From an uncultured bacterium (GTDB taxonomy: Bacteria; Bacillota_I; Bacilli_A; RF39; UBA660): DNA of 62,258 nt. Within the stretch, counting starts at the first letter, position 1. Each line of letters starts with the position of its first letter. The notes under the pieces are model-generated. The model was not told the DNA's origin. It did not search any database and saw only the letters and a program-made list of their open reading frames with translations. Both the position numbers and the translations under genes were made by a program. Shown here piece after piece: positions 8,725 to 17,075 of this stretch. Location: assembly GCA_905216155.1 (NCBI GenBank), contig CAJMSU010000006.1, positions 1 to 62,258 of the forward strand. Reading direction: 5' to 3'.

Positions 8725-10095
8725 TTAATATGATATTTTAGACTTTAGAACTTCTATTGCCGGACGGACGCCAAAGTTATTCGTATTAGAGACAGTGTTG
8801 TTGGCCACGAGGCGGATGCTCGGGTTCACGAGCCAAACGCCGCTCGCATTATACGAGTGAGGACTTTCTAGCCAATAGCCATTATTCTTCAATGAACTAT
8901 TTGCATATTTTGTATTTTCCATTAAATATTGACAACTATCTAATTCTCCAGTTTTATAACTTCCTACTGTTATTCCACAGGTACTACTTACTTCTTGTGC
9001 CGTTAACAGCCTTGCTGCATACCCCTTATAACTAAAATTACTAACCGTTATATTTCCTTTTTCATCAGTTATATTTCTACTAGTACTTGACAATTTTACA
9101 TTTTTCCATTGAGTAGTAGTTGGAGGCTGTTTAATTGCTGTTAATGGGCCTTTATTATAGCCACTCGTTCCATAATCAGTCTCTGTTCCTCCTGCTGCCA
9201 TATAATCTGCTTTTGCTGCCCAAGCATATGTTGCTGTATTGTTTGATTCCCCATTTGATACATTATTATAGTAAATTAAAGTTACATAGTCTGAATTATT
9301 ATTGCCATCTTTTCCAGACACATAATAAAATCTCTCAGTTGTTGGATCATATACGCCATCTCCATTTACATCACAATCAAACGCATCTCCACTAGTTAAT
9401 TTTCCAGTTGTTCCTAGGTTTCCATATGTTGCTGTATCTCCAGTTACATATCCTGATCCAGAACAATAATAATTTGAATCTGTTTGATTACAAACATCTG
9501 TATGTAGAATTGTTGCTCTTTTACATACTGGATGTACTATTGCTACTGTGCTATCATCTGATTGTTGATATGAAAGACTAAGGTTTAGATTAAGTGTAGT
9601 ATCACTTGTAGGTAAATCAGCTGCTGTTACATCTTTTTTAAATGCTACTTTTACTCTTAAATATTCACTTTTTCCTGATTTTAATATCTGGTTTTTGGCT
9701 AGTGTTAATCCTGAATCATATGTTACTGTATAATCTAAATACTTTGTCTGAGTTGTTGTAAGACCTGTTTTTGATATTGTAGATACCATCGCATCAATTG
9801 TTCCTTTATTTACTTCTTTTACAGTAAATTCATAAAAATCCCCTGGATTAGTTAACTTTACTGAAAAACTTACTGTTGTCTTTGATGCATCAAGTGTTGG
9901 AGCAGCTGTTGCAGTAACACTTCCACTAGTTACATTAATATCTTCCATATGAATATCCCATGATGCTTTATTAATAGTTGTTTGTCCATTAATATTTAAT
10001 GTTGCAGATAAGGCTGCATATCCTACACCTATTAGTAGGGCTACCGAAAATATTGCTGCCAAATATAAACTATTTTTATTCTTTTTTATTTTCAT
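8725..10095 (-). CDS. SipW/TasA-type surface protein with GC-rich, probably hypervariable C-terminal domain
   Basis: This 456-residue exported protein opens with a SipW-cognate signal peptide (LYLAAIFSVALLIGVGYAALSATLNI) and a TasA/CalY-like beta domain (about 30-180: strands, SVKLTNPGDFYEFTV, RVKVAF). A cysteine-containing middle region follows (HPVCKRATI, DVCNQTDSNYYC, DVNGDGVYDP). The C-terminal domain resembles DUF6273/C-type-lectin-like folds (GYWLESPHSYN...GVRPAIEVL). The last ~40 codons before the tail are about 54% G+C in a locus that is about 25%, and are full of NNC codons. That is the pattern of a diversity-generating retroelement variable region. AAGGAG precedes the ATG. A sigma-A promoter lies immediately upstream. 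Confidence 0.75.
   Translation of the reverse strand: MKIKKNKNSLYLAAIFSVALLIGVGYAALSATLNINGQTTINKASWDIHMEDINVTSGSVTATAAPTLDASKTTVSFSVKLTNPGDFYEFTVKEVNKGTIDAMVSTISKTGLTTTQTKYLDYTVTYDSGLTLAKNQILKSGKSEYLRVKVAFKKDVTAADLPTSDTTLNLNLSLSYQQSDDSTVAIVHPVCKRATILHTDVCNQTDSNYYCSGSGYVTGDTATYGNLGTTGKLTSGDAFDCDVNGDGVYDPTTERFYYVSGKDGNNNSDYVTLIYYNNVSNGESNNTATYAWAAKADYMAAGGTETDYGTSGYNKGPLTAIKQPPTTTQWKNVKLSSTSRNITDEKGNITVSNFSYKGYAARLLTAQEVSSTCGITVGSYKTGELDSCQYLMENTKYANSSLKNNGYWLESPHSYNASGVWLVNPSIRLVANNTVSNTNNFGVRPAIEVLKSKISY
8758..8880 (-). repeat. Candidate DGR variable region (VR) inside the surface gene
   Basis: Positions 8761-8880 contain 65 G/C of 120 by direct count. Coding-strand codons here are dominated by CAC, AGC, GGC, CTC, AAC, ATC, CGC, GCC and GTC, although neighbouring genes prefer NNT/NNA. 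This is expected when AAC codons of an adenine-rich template are mutagenised. The segment ends in TTTGGCGTCCGTCCGGCA, a GC-rich stretch like the initiation-of-mutagenic-homology site. No template repeat or reverse transcriptase is found in the window, so the call is inference. Confidence 0.6.
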
Positions 10096-10099
10096 ACTT

Positions 10100-10165
10100 T
10101 ACTCCTTATATTTTGTTATATATCTAAATTATACCCCCCTCCAGGTAGAAAAACAAATAGAAGTT
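10100..10165 (-). promoter_or_regulatory. Sigma-A promoter of the surface protein gene
   Basis: On the minus strand TTGTTT is followed after 17 bases (TTCTACCTGGAGGGGGG) by TATAAT, about 40 bases before the ATG at 10095. The GC-rich spacer is unusual here and could be an operator. Confidence 0.6.
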
Positions 10166-10234
10166 TTGTTCGGCTGCGTAAGTTGTAGTGGTAAGTTTAA
10201 AATAGACAACTATAAAGGAAAAAGATATAAAAAT

Positions 10235-10278
10235 AAAAAATGTAGATAACTTCATAACTTGTATTTCTACATTTTTTA
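10235..10278 (-). terminator. Intrinsic terminator after htpG
   Basis: The 12 bp stem AAAAAATGTAGA/TCTACATTTTTT with a T run on the minus strand lies 24 bases past the htpG stop. Confidence 0.8.
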
Positions 10279-10301
10279 TAAATTTATTTTTATATAATGT
10301 T

Positions 10302-12182
10302 TTATTTAGAAATAACTTCACAGATAAGATTAGATATTTCTGTTGGATTATCAATTGGTAATCCTGCAATCATTTTAGCTTCACTATATAATATTTTAGT
10401 ATATTTTTTAAACTCTTCTTTATCTTCTTTGTATAGTTTTTTTAATTTCTCAGCAATTTTATGTTCTTCATTTATTTCTAGAACTTTTTCTGCTTTTATT
10501 CCTAAATTGTTTGGCATAGCATCAAATACTTTTTGCATTTCTATTGATACATCACCTTTTGTTGTTAAACATACAGGATGAGATTTTAATTTATTAGTAA
10601 ATCTTACTTCAGATACTTCTTTTATTTCTTCTTGCATTTCTTTTAATAAATCAGTATTTTCTTCATTTACCTTTTTAATTGTTTCTTTTTCTTCTTCTGT
10701 TTCTAGATCTAGATTTCCACTTTCAACATTAGTAAACTTTTTACCTTCATATTCTTGAATAGCTGTAATTGCAAATTCATCTACATAATCAGTTAGGTAT
10801 AAAATATCATAGTTTTTATCCTTTACTTGTTCAACTTGTGGTAATGAATCTATTTTTTCTATTGAGGAACCAGCTGCATAATAAATGTTTTCTTGATCTT
10901 TTTCCATTTTTTCTACATATTCTTTTAGAGTAATTAATTTTTGTTTTTTAGATGAGTAAAACATTATTAAATCTTGTAGCTTTTCTTTATCAACTCCATA
11001 GTTATTATATATTCCATATTTTAGTTGTACTCCAAAAGTCTTAAAGAATTCAACATATTTATCTCTATCTTCTTTTAGCATGTTTTCTAGTTCTTTTCTA
11101 ATTTTTGATTCTATATTTTTAGCTATTAAATTAAGACTATGAGATTTTTGTAATAATTCTCTTGAGATATTTAGTGATATGTCTTCTGTGTCAACTACAC
11201 CTTTTACAAAACTAAAATAATCTGGTAAAAGTTCACTACATTTATCCATTATTAAGACCCCAGATGAATATAGACTTAATCCTTTTTCATAATCTTTTTG
11301 ATAATAATCATATGGAGCATGACTTGGTATAAATAATATTGATTTATATGATGTCATTCCTTCTACTTGATGAACTATTGTCTTTAATGGCTTGTCATAG
11401 TCACTAAATTTATCCATATAGAAATTATTATATTCTTCTTCGTCTACATCTTTTTTATTTTTCTTCCATAATGGAACCATACTATTGATTGTTTGAACTT
11501 CTTTTATATCTTCATATTTATTTTCTTTTTCATCTACTAATTTATGTTCTGTTACTTCCATCTTAATTGGATATCTTATATAATCAGAATATTTTTTAAT
11601 TAGATTTCTAAGTTCATATTCATCTAAGTATTTTGAATAGTTTTCTTCATCGGTATCTTCTTTTACATGAATTGAAATAGTAGTACCATTACTATCTTTT
11701 TCACATTCAGATATTTCATATCCATCAACACCTTCTGAAAACCATCTATATGCTTTCTCATCATCAATTGATTTAGTTACAACTTCTATTCCATCACTAA
11801 TCATAAATGCTGAATAAAATCCAACACCAAATTGACCTATTATATCAACTTTGTCTTCTTTTTTCATATTTTCTTTAAATGATAGAGAACCACTTTTAGC
11901 AATAGTTCCTAGATTATTTTCTAGTTCTTCTTTTGTCATACCACATCCATTATCTGATATAGTAATAGTTTTGTTTTCTTTATTAAATGAAACATTAATT
12001 TCTAATTCATCTTTTTTTACCTTTATTTTTTTATCAGTTAGTGATCTATAGTATAATTTATCAATTGCATCACTAGCATTAGAAATTAACTCCCTTAAAA
12101 ATATATCTTTATTTGTATAAATTGAATTAATCATTAAATCTAGTAGTCTTTTTGATTCAGATTTAAATTGTTTCTTTTTCAT
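10302..12182 (-). CDS. htpG: Hsp90 chaperone HtpG
   Basis: This ATP-dependent chaperone has 626 residues and the three usual HSP90 domains. The N-terminal GHKL ATPase shows ELISNASDAIDKLYY, ISDNGCGMTKEEL and IGQFGVGFYSAFM. The middle domain includes SRELLQKS and the C-terminal dimerisation domain is complete. The start is taken as the second ATG (12180-12182), which has GGAGGA seven bases upstream. The ATG at 12188 is directly abutting that site. A CIRCE operator covers its promoter, so it is HrcA-controlled. Confidence 0.96.
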   Translation of the reverse strand: MKKKQFKSESKRLLDLMINSIYTNKDIFLRELISNASDAIDKLYYRSLTDKKIKVKKDELEINVSFNKENKTITISDNGCGMTKEELENNLGTIAKSGSLSFKENMKKEDKVDIIGQFGVGFYSAFMISDGIEVVTKSIDDEKAYRWFSEGVDGYEISECEKDSNGTTISIHVKEDTDEENYSKYLDEYELRNLIKKYSDYIRYPIKMEVTEHKLVDEKENKYEDIKEVQTINSMVPLWKKNKKDVDEEEYNNFYMDKFSDYDKPLKTIVHQVEGMTSYKSILFIPSHAPYDYYQKDYEKGLSLYSSGVLIMDKCSELLPDYFSFVKGVVDTEDISLNISRELLQKSHSLNLIAKNIESKIRKELENMLKEDRDKYVEFFKTFGVQLKYGIYNNYGVDKEKLQDLIMFYSSKKQKLITLKEYVEKMEKDQENIYYAAGSSIEKIDSLPQVEQVKDKNYDILYLTDYVDEFAITAIQEYEGKKFTNVESGNLDLETEEEKETIKKVNEENTDLLKEMQEEIKEVSEVRFTNKLKSHPVCLTTKGDVSIEMQKVFDAMPNNLGIKAEKVLEINEEHKIAEKLKKLYKEDKEEFKKYTKILYSEAKMIAGLPIDNPTEISNLICEVISK

Positions 12183-12204
12183 ATTCATTCCTCCTTGTAG
12201 TACT

Positions 12205-12251
12205 CTTTAGTTATAGCACTCCTTTTAGCAGATGTCAAGTTTGAGTGCTAA
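12205..12251 (-). promoter_or_regulatory. Sigma-A promoter with CIRCE operator for htpG
   Basis: The operator TTAGCACTC-N9-ATCTGCTAA (read on the minus strand) lies at 12225-12251. The downstream arm carries mismatches. TTGACA inside the spacer and TATAAC 17 bases later form the promoter, exactly as at hsp20. Confidence 0.88.
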
Positions 12252-12255
12252 AGAA

Positions 12256-12528
12256 TTAGTATTTTGATATATTAATTTTATAAGTAGTATTATCAGTTAA
12301 TATTGGTAATTCTATATTATCTATAACTCCATTTTTATCTGTTATACCTTTATAAAATACTACTTTGTAATTATTTACTTTCTTAGTTATTGTAATTATT
12401 GATTTAGTTATTTTCTTAGTATCTTTAGTTTTTCTGGTTGTTATTTTAAATATCTTTTTAATAGGATTCTTTTTTATAAAATCTTTATATTCTGGTAATT
12501 TTTTAAAATCATCTAAATTAAATATCAT
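12256..12528 (-). CDS. Small basic protein of unknown function
   Basis: This 90-residue Lys-rich protein has a beta-rich centre (ITKSIITITKKVNNYKVVFYKG) and a segment TDKNGVIDNIELP that resembles a carboxypeptidase-regulatory or transthyretin-like turn. There is no signal peptide. AAAGGAAG precedes the ATG. It is divergent from the collagen-like gene and ends only a few bases before the htpG operator. The family is not recognised. Confidence 0.6.
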   Translation of the reverse strand: MIFNLDDFKKLPEYKDFIKKNPIKKIFKITTRKTKDTKKITKSIITITKKVNNYKVVFYKGITDKNGVIDNIELPILTDNTTYKINISKY

Positions 12529-12612
12529 ATTTTCTTCCTTTTTTGTTTTATCTATCTATATATATTATGTATAATTATTATTTATTTTTCTTATTTAGGT
12601 TAATTATTATCT

Positions 12613-12639
12613 ACTTTTTAATTCAATTTACATATTCTA
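12613..12639 (+). promoter_or_regulatory. Possible sigma-K-type promoter for the collagen-like gene
   Basis: CATATTCTA at 12631-12639 fits the sigma-K -10 pattern CATAnnnTA, and AC at 12613-12614 lies 16 bases upstream, as in sigma-K -35 boxes. The leader would be very short (about 13 bases), and TATAAT at 12638-12643 is an overlapping alternative. This is tentative. Confidence 0.3.
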
Positions 12640-12658
12640 TAATGAAAGGAGATTATAT

Positions 12659-13603
12659 ATGAGTGAATGTTTTAGAAATAATTATGGTGAAGATGGAATA
12701 ATTAGGCCTAAACCAGTTAGACCTAGATTCTGTTTCGGTCCTACTGGCCCTACTGGACCTACTGGACCTAGTGGTGGCCCTACTGGTGCTACTGGAGCTA
12801 CTGGTCCTACTGGTCCTACTGGTCCTACTGGTCCTACTGGTGCTACTGGTCCTACTGGTCCTACTGGTCCTACTGGTCCTACTGGTCCTACTGGTCCTAC
12901 TGGTCTTACTGGTGCCACTGGTGCCACTGGTCTTACTGGTCTTACTGGTGCCACTGGAGCTACTGGTCCTACTGGCGCTACTGGTCCTACTGGTGCTACT
13001 GGTGCTACTGGTCCTACTGGTCCTACTGGTGCTACTGGTCCTGCTGGTCCTACTGGCGCTACTGGCGCTACTGGTGCTACTGGTCCTACTGGTCCTACTG
13101 GTCCTACTGGTGCTACTGGAGCTACTGGTCCTACTGGTCCTACTGGTCCTACTGGCGCTACTGGTCCTACTGGTCCTACTGGTCTTACTGGTGCCACTGG
13201 AGCTACTGGTCCTACTGGTCCTACTGGTCCTGCTGGTGCTACCGGTGCTACTGGAGCTACTGGTCCTACTGGTCCTACTGGCGCTACTGGTCCTACTGGT
13301 CCTACTGGTCTTACTGGTGCCACTGGAGCTACTGGTCCTACTGGTCCTACTGGTCCTGCTGGTGCTACCGGTGCTACTGGAGAAACACCTACCTTAACAA
13401 TCGGTGATGTAACAACTGGAGCACCAGATTCTCAAGCATCTGCAAATATAACTGGTACTGCACCAAATTTTATATTAAATTTAGTTATACCTCAAGGTCC
13501 TACCGGCCCTACTGGTCTTACTGGTGCCACTGGCGCTACTGGTCCTACTGGTCCTACTGGTCCTGCTGGTCCTACTGGTCCTACTGGTCCTAGTAGTGTA
13601 TAA
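12659..13603 (+). CDS. Collagen-like GPTG-repeat protein, BclA/exosporium type
   Basis: This 314-residue protein has a 26-residue leader (MSECFRNNYGEDGIIRPKPV, with Cys4 and Cys25) followed by about 70 Gly-X-Y triplets, nearly all GPT or GAT. A non-collagen insert (about residues 241-282: GETPTLTIGDVTTGAPDSQA...NLVIPQG) is the small beta module common in such spore-surface proteins, and more GPT triplets follow to the end. There is no signal peptide or cell-wall sorting signal, which fits mother-cell assembly onto a spore rather than secretion. The threonines are likely O-glycosylation sites, and a glycosyltransferase gene follows. AAAGGAG precedes the ATG. Confidence 0.85.
   Translation: MSECFRNNYGEDGIIRPKPVRPRFCFGPTGPTGPTGPSGGPTGATGATGPTGPTGPTGPTGATGPTGPTGPTGPTGPTGPTGLTGATGATGLTGLTGATGATGPTGATGPTGATGATGPTGPTGATGPAGPTGATGATGATGPTGPTGPTGATGATGPTGPTGPTGATGPTGPTGLTGATGATGPTGPTGPAGATGATGATGPTGPTGATGPTGPTGLTGATGATGPTGPTGPAGATGATGETPTLTIGDVTTGAPDSQASANITGTAPNFILNLVIPQGPTGPTGLTGATGATGPTGPTGPAGPTGPTGPSSV
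12740..13380 (+). repeat. Tandem 9-bp (GGT CCT ACT) collagen repeat tract
   Basis: The tract is made of 9-bp units, mostly GGTCCTACT or GGTGCTACT. Larger internal duplications are visible, for example near-identical blocks of about 126 bp at about 13140-13265 and 13266-13391. Copy number is likely to change by recombination, and the tract is prone to misassembly. Confidence 0.9.
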
Positions 13604-13606
13604 AAT

Positions 13607-13653
13607 AAAAGAGTATTGATAAAATTCAATAAGCTAGTCAATACTCTTTTTTT
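13607..13653 (+). terminator. Intrinsic terminator after the collagen-like gene
   Basis: The stem AAAGAGTATTGA...TCAATACTCTTT is followed by a T run, starting right after the TAA. Confidence 0.9.
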
Positions 13654-13712
13654 ATCATTTAAATAGGATAATATAATACCATTATCAAACATAATATAAA
13701 TTGAGGTGTAAT

Positions 13713-14810
13713 ATGAATAAATATAAAGTTTGTGTATATGCCATTTGTAAAAATGAAGCTAAATTTATAAATCGCTGGTTAGAATCTATGAAGGAAGCAG
13801 ATTCTATTTATGTACTTGATACCGGTTCTGTTGATGACAGTGTTAAGTTATTAAAAAAAGCTGGTGTTCATGTTAAAAAGAAAAATATCAAACCTTGGAG
13901 ATTTGATATTGCTAGAGAGGAATCTTTAAAAATGGTTCCTGATAATGCCGATATTTGTGTTTGCACTGATATTGATGAAGTTTTTAACAAGGGATGGCGA
14001 GAAAAATTAGAATCTTCTTGGAAAAAAGATGAAACTACACGCGTTTCTTATACTTATAATTGGAGTTTAGATAAAAATAATAAACCTGAAATTAGTTTTT
14101 ATATAGATAAAATTCATAGTAGAAATAATTATACTTGGATTCATCCTGTTCATGAAGTATTAACTTATACTGGTAATGATTTAGAAAATAAGATTATAGT
14201 AGATGATATTGTTTTAAATCATTATCCAGATAAAAACAAATCAAGAGGTAGTTATCTTCCCCTACTTGAACTATCGGTTAAAGAGGATCCTAATGATGAT
14301 AGAAATATGCACTACTTAGGCAGAGAATACATGTATTATGGTAAGTGGAATGAAGCAATTGACACATTAATAAAACATCTTAGTCTTCCTAGTGCTACCT
14401 GGAATGATGAAAGATGTGCTTCTATGAGATTTATTTCTAGGTGTTATAAAAATTTAAAGCGTTATGATGAGGCAGAAATGTGGCTTAACAAGGCAATAAA
14501 AGAAGCACCATATTTAAGAGATCCTTATGTTGAAATGGCACTTTTAGAATATGATTTAAAAAATTGGGATGTAGTTAAAAAATATTGTTTATTAGCTTTA
14601 GATATTAAGAGTCATCCAAAAACTTATATAAACGAAGTTTTTAGTTGGGACTATACAATATATGATTTATTATCTCTTGCATACTATTATGATGATGATA
14701 TTTCTAAAGCTATTTTTTATCTCAGCAAAGCAATTGAAATGGATCCAAATAATTTGAGATTAAAAAATAATTTAAAACTTATGTTAAATAAAAAAAACAA
14801 TAGTAATTAA
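13713..14810 (+). CDS. Family 2 glycosyltransferase with TPR repeats
   Basis: This 365-residue protein has an N-terminal GT-A fold glycosyltransferase 2 domain: VYAICKNEAKFINRWLESM, VLDTGSVDDSV, the DxD-like motif in CVCTDIDEVF, and a HPVHEVL segment. C-terminal TPR units follow (for example AEMWLNKAIKEAP and AIFYLSKAIEMDPNN). Such proteins glycosylate peptides. Being next to a Thr-rich collagen gene, it probably decorates the GPT repeats, which is inference from context. The start is the ATG at 13713, with GAGGTG five bases before it; an upstream TTG in frame is within the ribosome binding site. Confidence 0.85.
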   Translation: MNKYKVCVYAICKNEAKFINRWLESMKEADSIYVLDTGSVDDSVKLLKKAGVHVKKKNIKPWRFDIAREESLKMVPDNADICVCTDIDEVFNKGWREKLESSWKKDETTRVSYTYNWSLDKNNKPEISFYIDKIHSRNNYTWIHPVHEVLTYTGNDLENKIIVDDIVLNHYPDKNKSRGSYLPLLELSVKEDPNDDRNMHYLGREYMYYGKWNEAIDTLIKHLSLPSATWNDERCASMRFISRCYKNLKRYDEAEMWLNKAIKEAPYLRDPYVEMALLEYDLKNWDVVKKYCLLALDIKSHPKTYINEVFSWDYTIYDLLSLAYYYDDDISKAIFYLSKAIEMDPNNLRLKNNLKLMLNKKNNSN

Positions 14811-14843
14811 AGCTTAGATAAATTTATTATATAGGAGGTTTTT

Positions 14844-15253
14844 ATAGCTGAGTTAAATAATACTGCTATTTCTGTTGGAAAGTACAATAATATCTCTACT
14901 ACTGTTACATCAAATACATCTATTGTTAATATAATTGAAGGACTTGAACTTTTTAAGAGAGCTGATAAAAAAATTGGATTGATGGTATTACTGCTACTGG
15001 TGATAAATATATATACAATAAAACTAATCATACTTTAACAATTAATCTAGATAATATCTTACCATATCAATCTGTACTTTTAAGTTTTTCCCTAAGAAAA
15101 AGAATCAATACTTTCTTTGTTTTAAATAGTTTTTCTACATTACATACTGATGATGGTGCTTTAATTAAAAGTAATACTGTAACTGTTGTAAGTCCTAGAA
15201 TTAGAATAAATTATAATGACTTTTGGTGTGGTTCACCTAAATGGAGAACTTAA
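14844..15253 (+). pseudogene. Broken DUF11-like surface repeat gene (lost start, -1 frameshift)
   Basis: A good ribosome binding site (AGGAGG) is followed at the right distance by ATA instead of ATG (14844). The frame then reads AELNNTAISVGKYNNISTT. At a run of seven A (about 14965-14975) the frame breaks; one more A would join it to NWIDGITATGDKYIYNKTN and NTVTVVSPRIRINYND, ending at TAA 15251-15253. The joined product would be about 136 residues, like the small DUF11/conserved-repeat proteins of clostridia. It follows the collagen/glycosyltransferase pair and is probably another surface protein, now inactive. Confidence 0.65.
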
Positions 15254-15281
15254 AATAACTGTAAGTTATTTTTCTATTTTA
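15253..15281 (+). terminator. Intrinsic terminator after the DUF11-like pseudogene
   Basis: The stem AAATAACT/AAGTTATTT with a T-rich tail follows the stop codon. Confidence 0.7.
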
Positions 15282-15386
15282 CAGATATAACATCTTTTAA
15301 CCAGTTTATTTATAGTAACATACTTTCCTTATATATAAAAATTATGATATACTAGGCGTATCACTTTATTCATGGAGGTATTTGTT

Positions 15387-16052
15387 GTGATTATTGGTAT
15401 TATTGGAGCTTTTGATGAGGAAATAGAAAAATTTATTGAAATTTTCAAATTAAAAAAAGATGATACATCTTATAAAGAAATATATATTGGAGATTATCTT
15501 GATAAAAAATTAGTGGTATGCCGTTCTGGTATTGGTAAGGTAAACAGTGCCGCCATGTGCCAATATTTGATTGATACTTATAAGGTTGATTTAGTTATTA
15601 ATTCAGGATGTGCTGGTAGTTTGATTTCTAAGGTTAAAATTATGGATGTTGTTTTGAGTAGTTATGTTACATATCATGATTTCAATCCTACTCGTATTAT
15701 GGAGTTTAGTGTTCCTGATAATGGAAAAATTGTTGCTTCTTCTAAGCTTATTAATATAGCTGAGGTGGCCTTAAAAAAGCTCGATGTGGATAATTATTAT
15801 GTAGCACCTATTGCTAGTGGTGATTGTTTTGTTACTGATGAAGTTATGCGTGATAGTATTTATAAAATGACTGGTTGTTATGCTGTTGATATGGAAAGTG
15901 CTTCTATTGGTCATATTTGTAAAATTAATAGTGTTCCATTTTTATCAGTTAGAACTATTTCTGACTTTGCAGATGGTAATGATGATTTTGAGGTTATTGC
16001 TGCTTACAAATCTAGTCAATTAGTAAAAGAAATTATAAATTTATTAAAATAA
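15387..16052 (+). CDS. mtnN: 5'-methylthioadenosine/S-adenosylhomocysteine nucleosidase
   Basis: This 221-residue enzyme removes adenine from MTA and SAH, recycling by-products of polyamine synthesis and methylation. Features are IGIIGAFDEEIE at the N-terminus (catalytic Glu), CRSGIGKVNSAAM, NSGCAGSL, and the substrate loop AVDMESASIGH with SVRTISDFADG at the C-terminus (catalytic Asp). The start is the GTG at 15387, eight bases after GGAGG. The ATG at 15372 overlaps that site and cannot use it. It is convergent with the S66 peptidase gene. Confidence 0.92.
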   Translation: MIIGIIGAFDEEIEKFIEIFKLKKDDTSYKEIYIGDYLDKKLVVCRSGIGKVNSAAMCQYLIDTYKVDLVINSGCAGSLISKVKIMDVVLSSYVTYHDFNPTRIMEFSVPDNGKIVASSKLINIAEVALKKLDVDNYYVAPIASGDCFVTDEVMRDSIYKMTGCYAVDMESASIGHICKINSVPFLSVRTISDFADGNDDFEVIAAYKSSQLVKEIINLLK

Positions 16053-16096
16053 AAATAGCATTTATTGATAAACTCAATATGAATGCTATTTTTTTA
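16051..16096. terminator. Bidirectional terminator between mtnN and the S66 peptidase gene
   Basis: The stem AAAAATAGCATT/AATGCTATTTTT has A and T runs on both sides, between convergent stops at 16052 and 16086. Confidence 0.85.
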
Positions 16097-17075
16097 ATTC
16101 TTGTTTAATTATACCTTTACCATTTTTACAAATAATATGAGCAATACTACCATTAATTAAAGTCATTTTTGGAGGAACATGTCCTATATCTGTGTTGAAT
16201 GCTATTGGTAAGTTTTGATATAGTCTTTTTAATGCTTGTTGATAAGAAAAGTTATTGTATGACTGTTTTGGATATGCAACTCTTCCTACTATTATCCCTT
16301 TTATATACTTAAACCAATTGGCTTTTCTCATTTGAAATAGAGTTCTATAAAGTTCTTCTGCTGATAATTCATAGATATCAAAATACCAAATAATTCCATC
16401 ATCTTTATATTTTTCTATAAAGTGCAAGGTATTATCAAATGGTGTTCCTATTATATCTTTTAGGCAATCAAGACAACCACCGATTAATCTTCCTTTTATA
16501 TCGAAGTCTTCATTTATAGATTCCCAATACACTTTTTCATCTAAATTATAACCATCAAGTTCTTTATTTTCTTCTTTTTGATAGTATTTAAAACTTTTTT
16601 GTGGTACTATATTACCTTTTAATATTTCTAAGTTATTTCGTAGTGATTTATGAATTTTTATTTGATCATAACTTCCGGCATTAAATCCATAAATTGTCGC
16701 TATATCTAGTTTTGTTGTTATTAGGTATAAAAGTGATGTTGGATCAGAATAGCCCATTATCCATTTGGGATTTTCTTTTATATTAGATAAGTTTATGTAT
16801 GGTAATATTTCTAGTAAAAAATCTCCACCTGTTGCACAAATTATCATATTAATATCTTTATTTTTTACTAATTCATCAAATTCTTGAGCTCTTTTTTCTT
16901 CTGTTGTAGATACTATTTCGTTATTTCTTACGCTTTCTGTTTCTACTATATTATATCCTTCTTTTTGTAATGTTTTAAGAGACTTTTCATATGATAACAA
17001 TTTATATCCTACTCCTGCTGATGGTGCAGTAATGCCAATAGTTTGATTTTTTCTTAAGAAGTTAGGATATAGCAT
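16086..17075 (-). CDS. S66 family peptidase (LD-carboxypeptidase/MccF-like)
   Basis: This 329-residue cytosolic serine peptidase is of the LdcA/MccF family, which trims murein tetrapeptides or detoxifies peptide-nucleotide antibiotics. Motifs are IGITAPSAGV near the N-terminus, the nucleophile region MGYSDPTSLL, the catalytic Glu in FDIYELSAEE and the His in TDIGHVPPK. The ATG at 17075 has AAAGGA about eight bases upstream and is preferred over the one at 17084. It overlaps the end of the upstream membrane gene. MccF-type immunity and LD-carboxypeptidase roles cannot be told apart from sequence alone. Confidence 0.85.
   Translation of the reverse strand: MLYPNFLRKNQTIGITAPSAGVGYKLLSYEKSLKTLQKEGYNIVETESVRNNEIVSTTEEKRAQEFDELVKNKDINMIICATGGDFLLEILPYINLSNIKENPKWIMGYSDPTSLLYLITTKLDIATIYGFNAGSYDQIKIHKSLRNNLEILKGNIVPQKSFKYYQKEENKELDGYNLDEKVYWESINEDFDIKGRLIGGCLDCLKDIIGTPFDNTLHFIEKYKDDGIIWYFDIYELSAEELYRTLFQMRKANWFKYIKGIIVGRVAYPKQSYNNFSYQQALKRLYQNLPIAFNTDIGHVPPKMTLINGSIAHIICKNGKGIIKQELKK

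Noticed and set aside
10124..10369. 81-residue minus-strand frame between htpG and the surface gene, with a signal-like stretch
   Set aside because: It spans the htpG terminator and the surface gene promoter, overlaps the htpG end and lacks a ribosome binding site.
12682..13323. Long minus-strand frame (Val-Ala-Pro-Val-Gly-Pro repeats) and a plus-strand Leu/Val frame at 12771-13397
   Set aside because: These are frame shadows of the 9-bp collagen repeat. They have no ribosome binding site and the composition follows from the repeat.
13492..13692. 66-residue minus-strand frame over the collagen terminator
   Set aside because: It is a shadow of the repeat and the terminator with no start signals.
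14807..15031. Minus-strand 74-residue frame
   Set aside because: It is the antisense shadow of the DUF11-like pseudogene, whose plus-strand frame has a ribosome binding site and family-like sequence.
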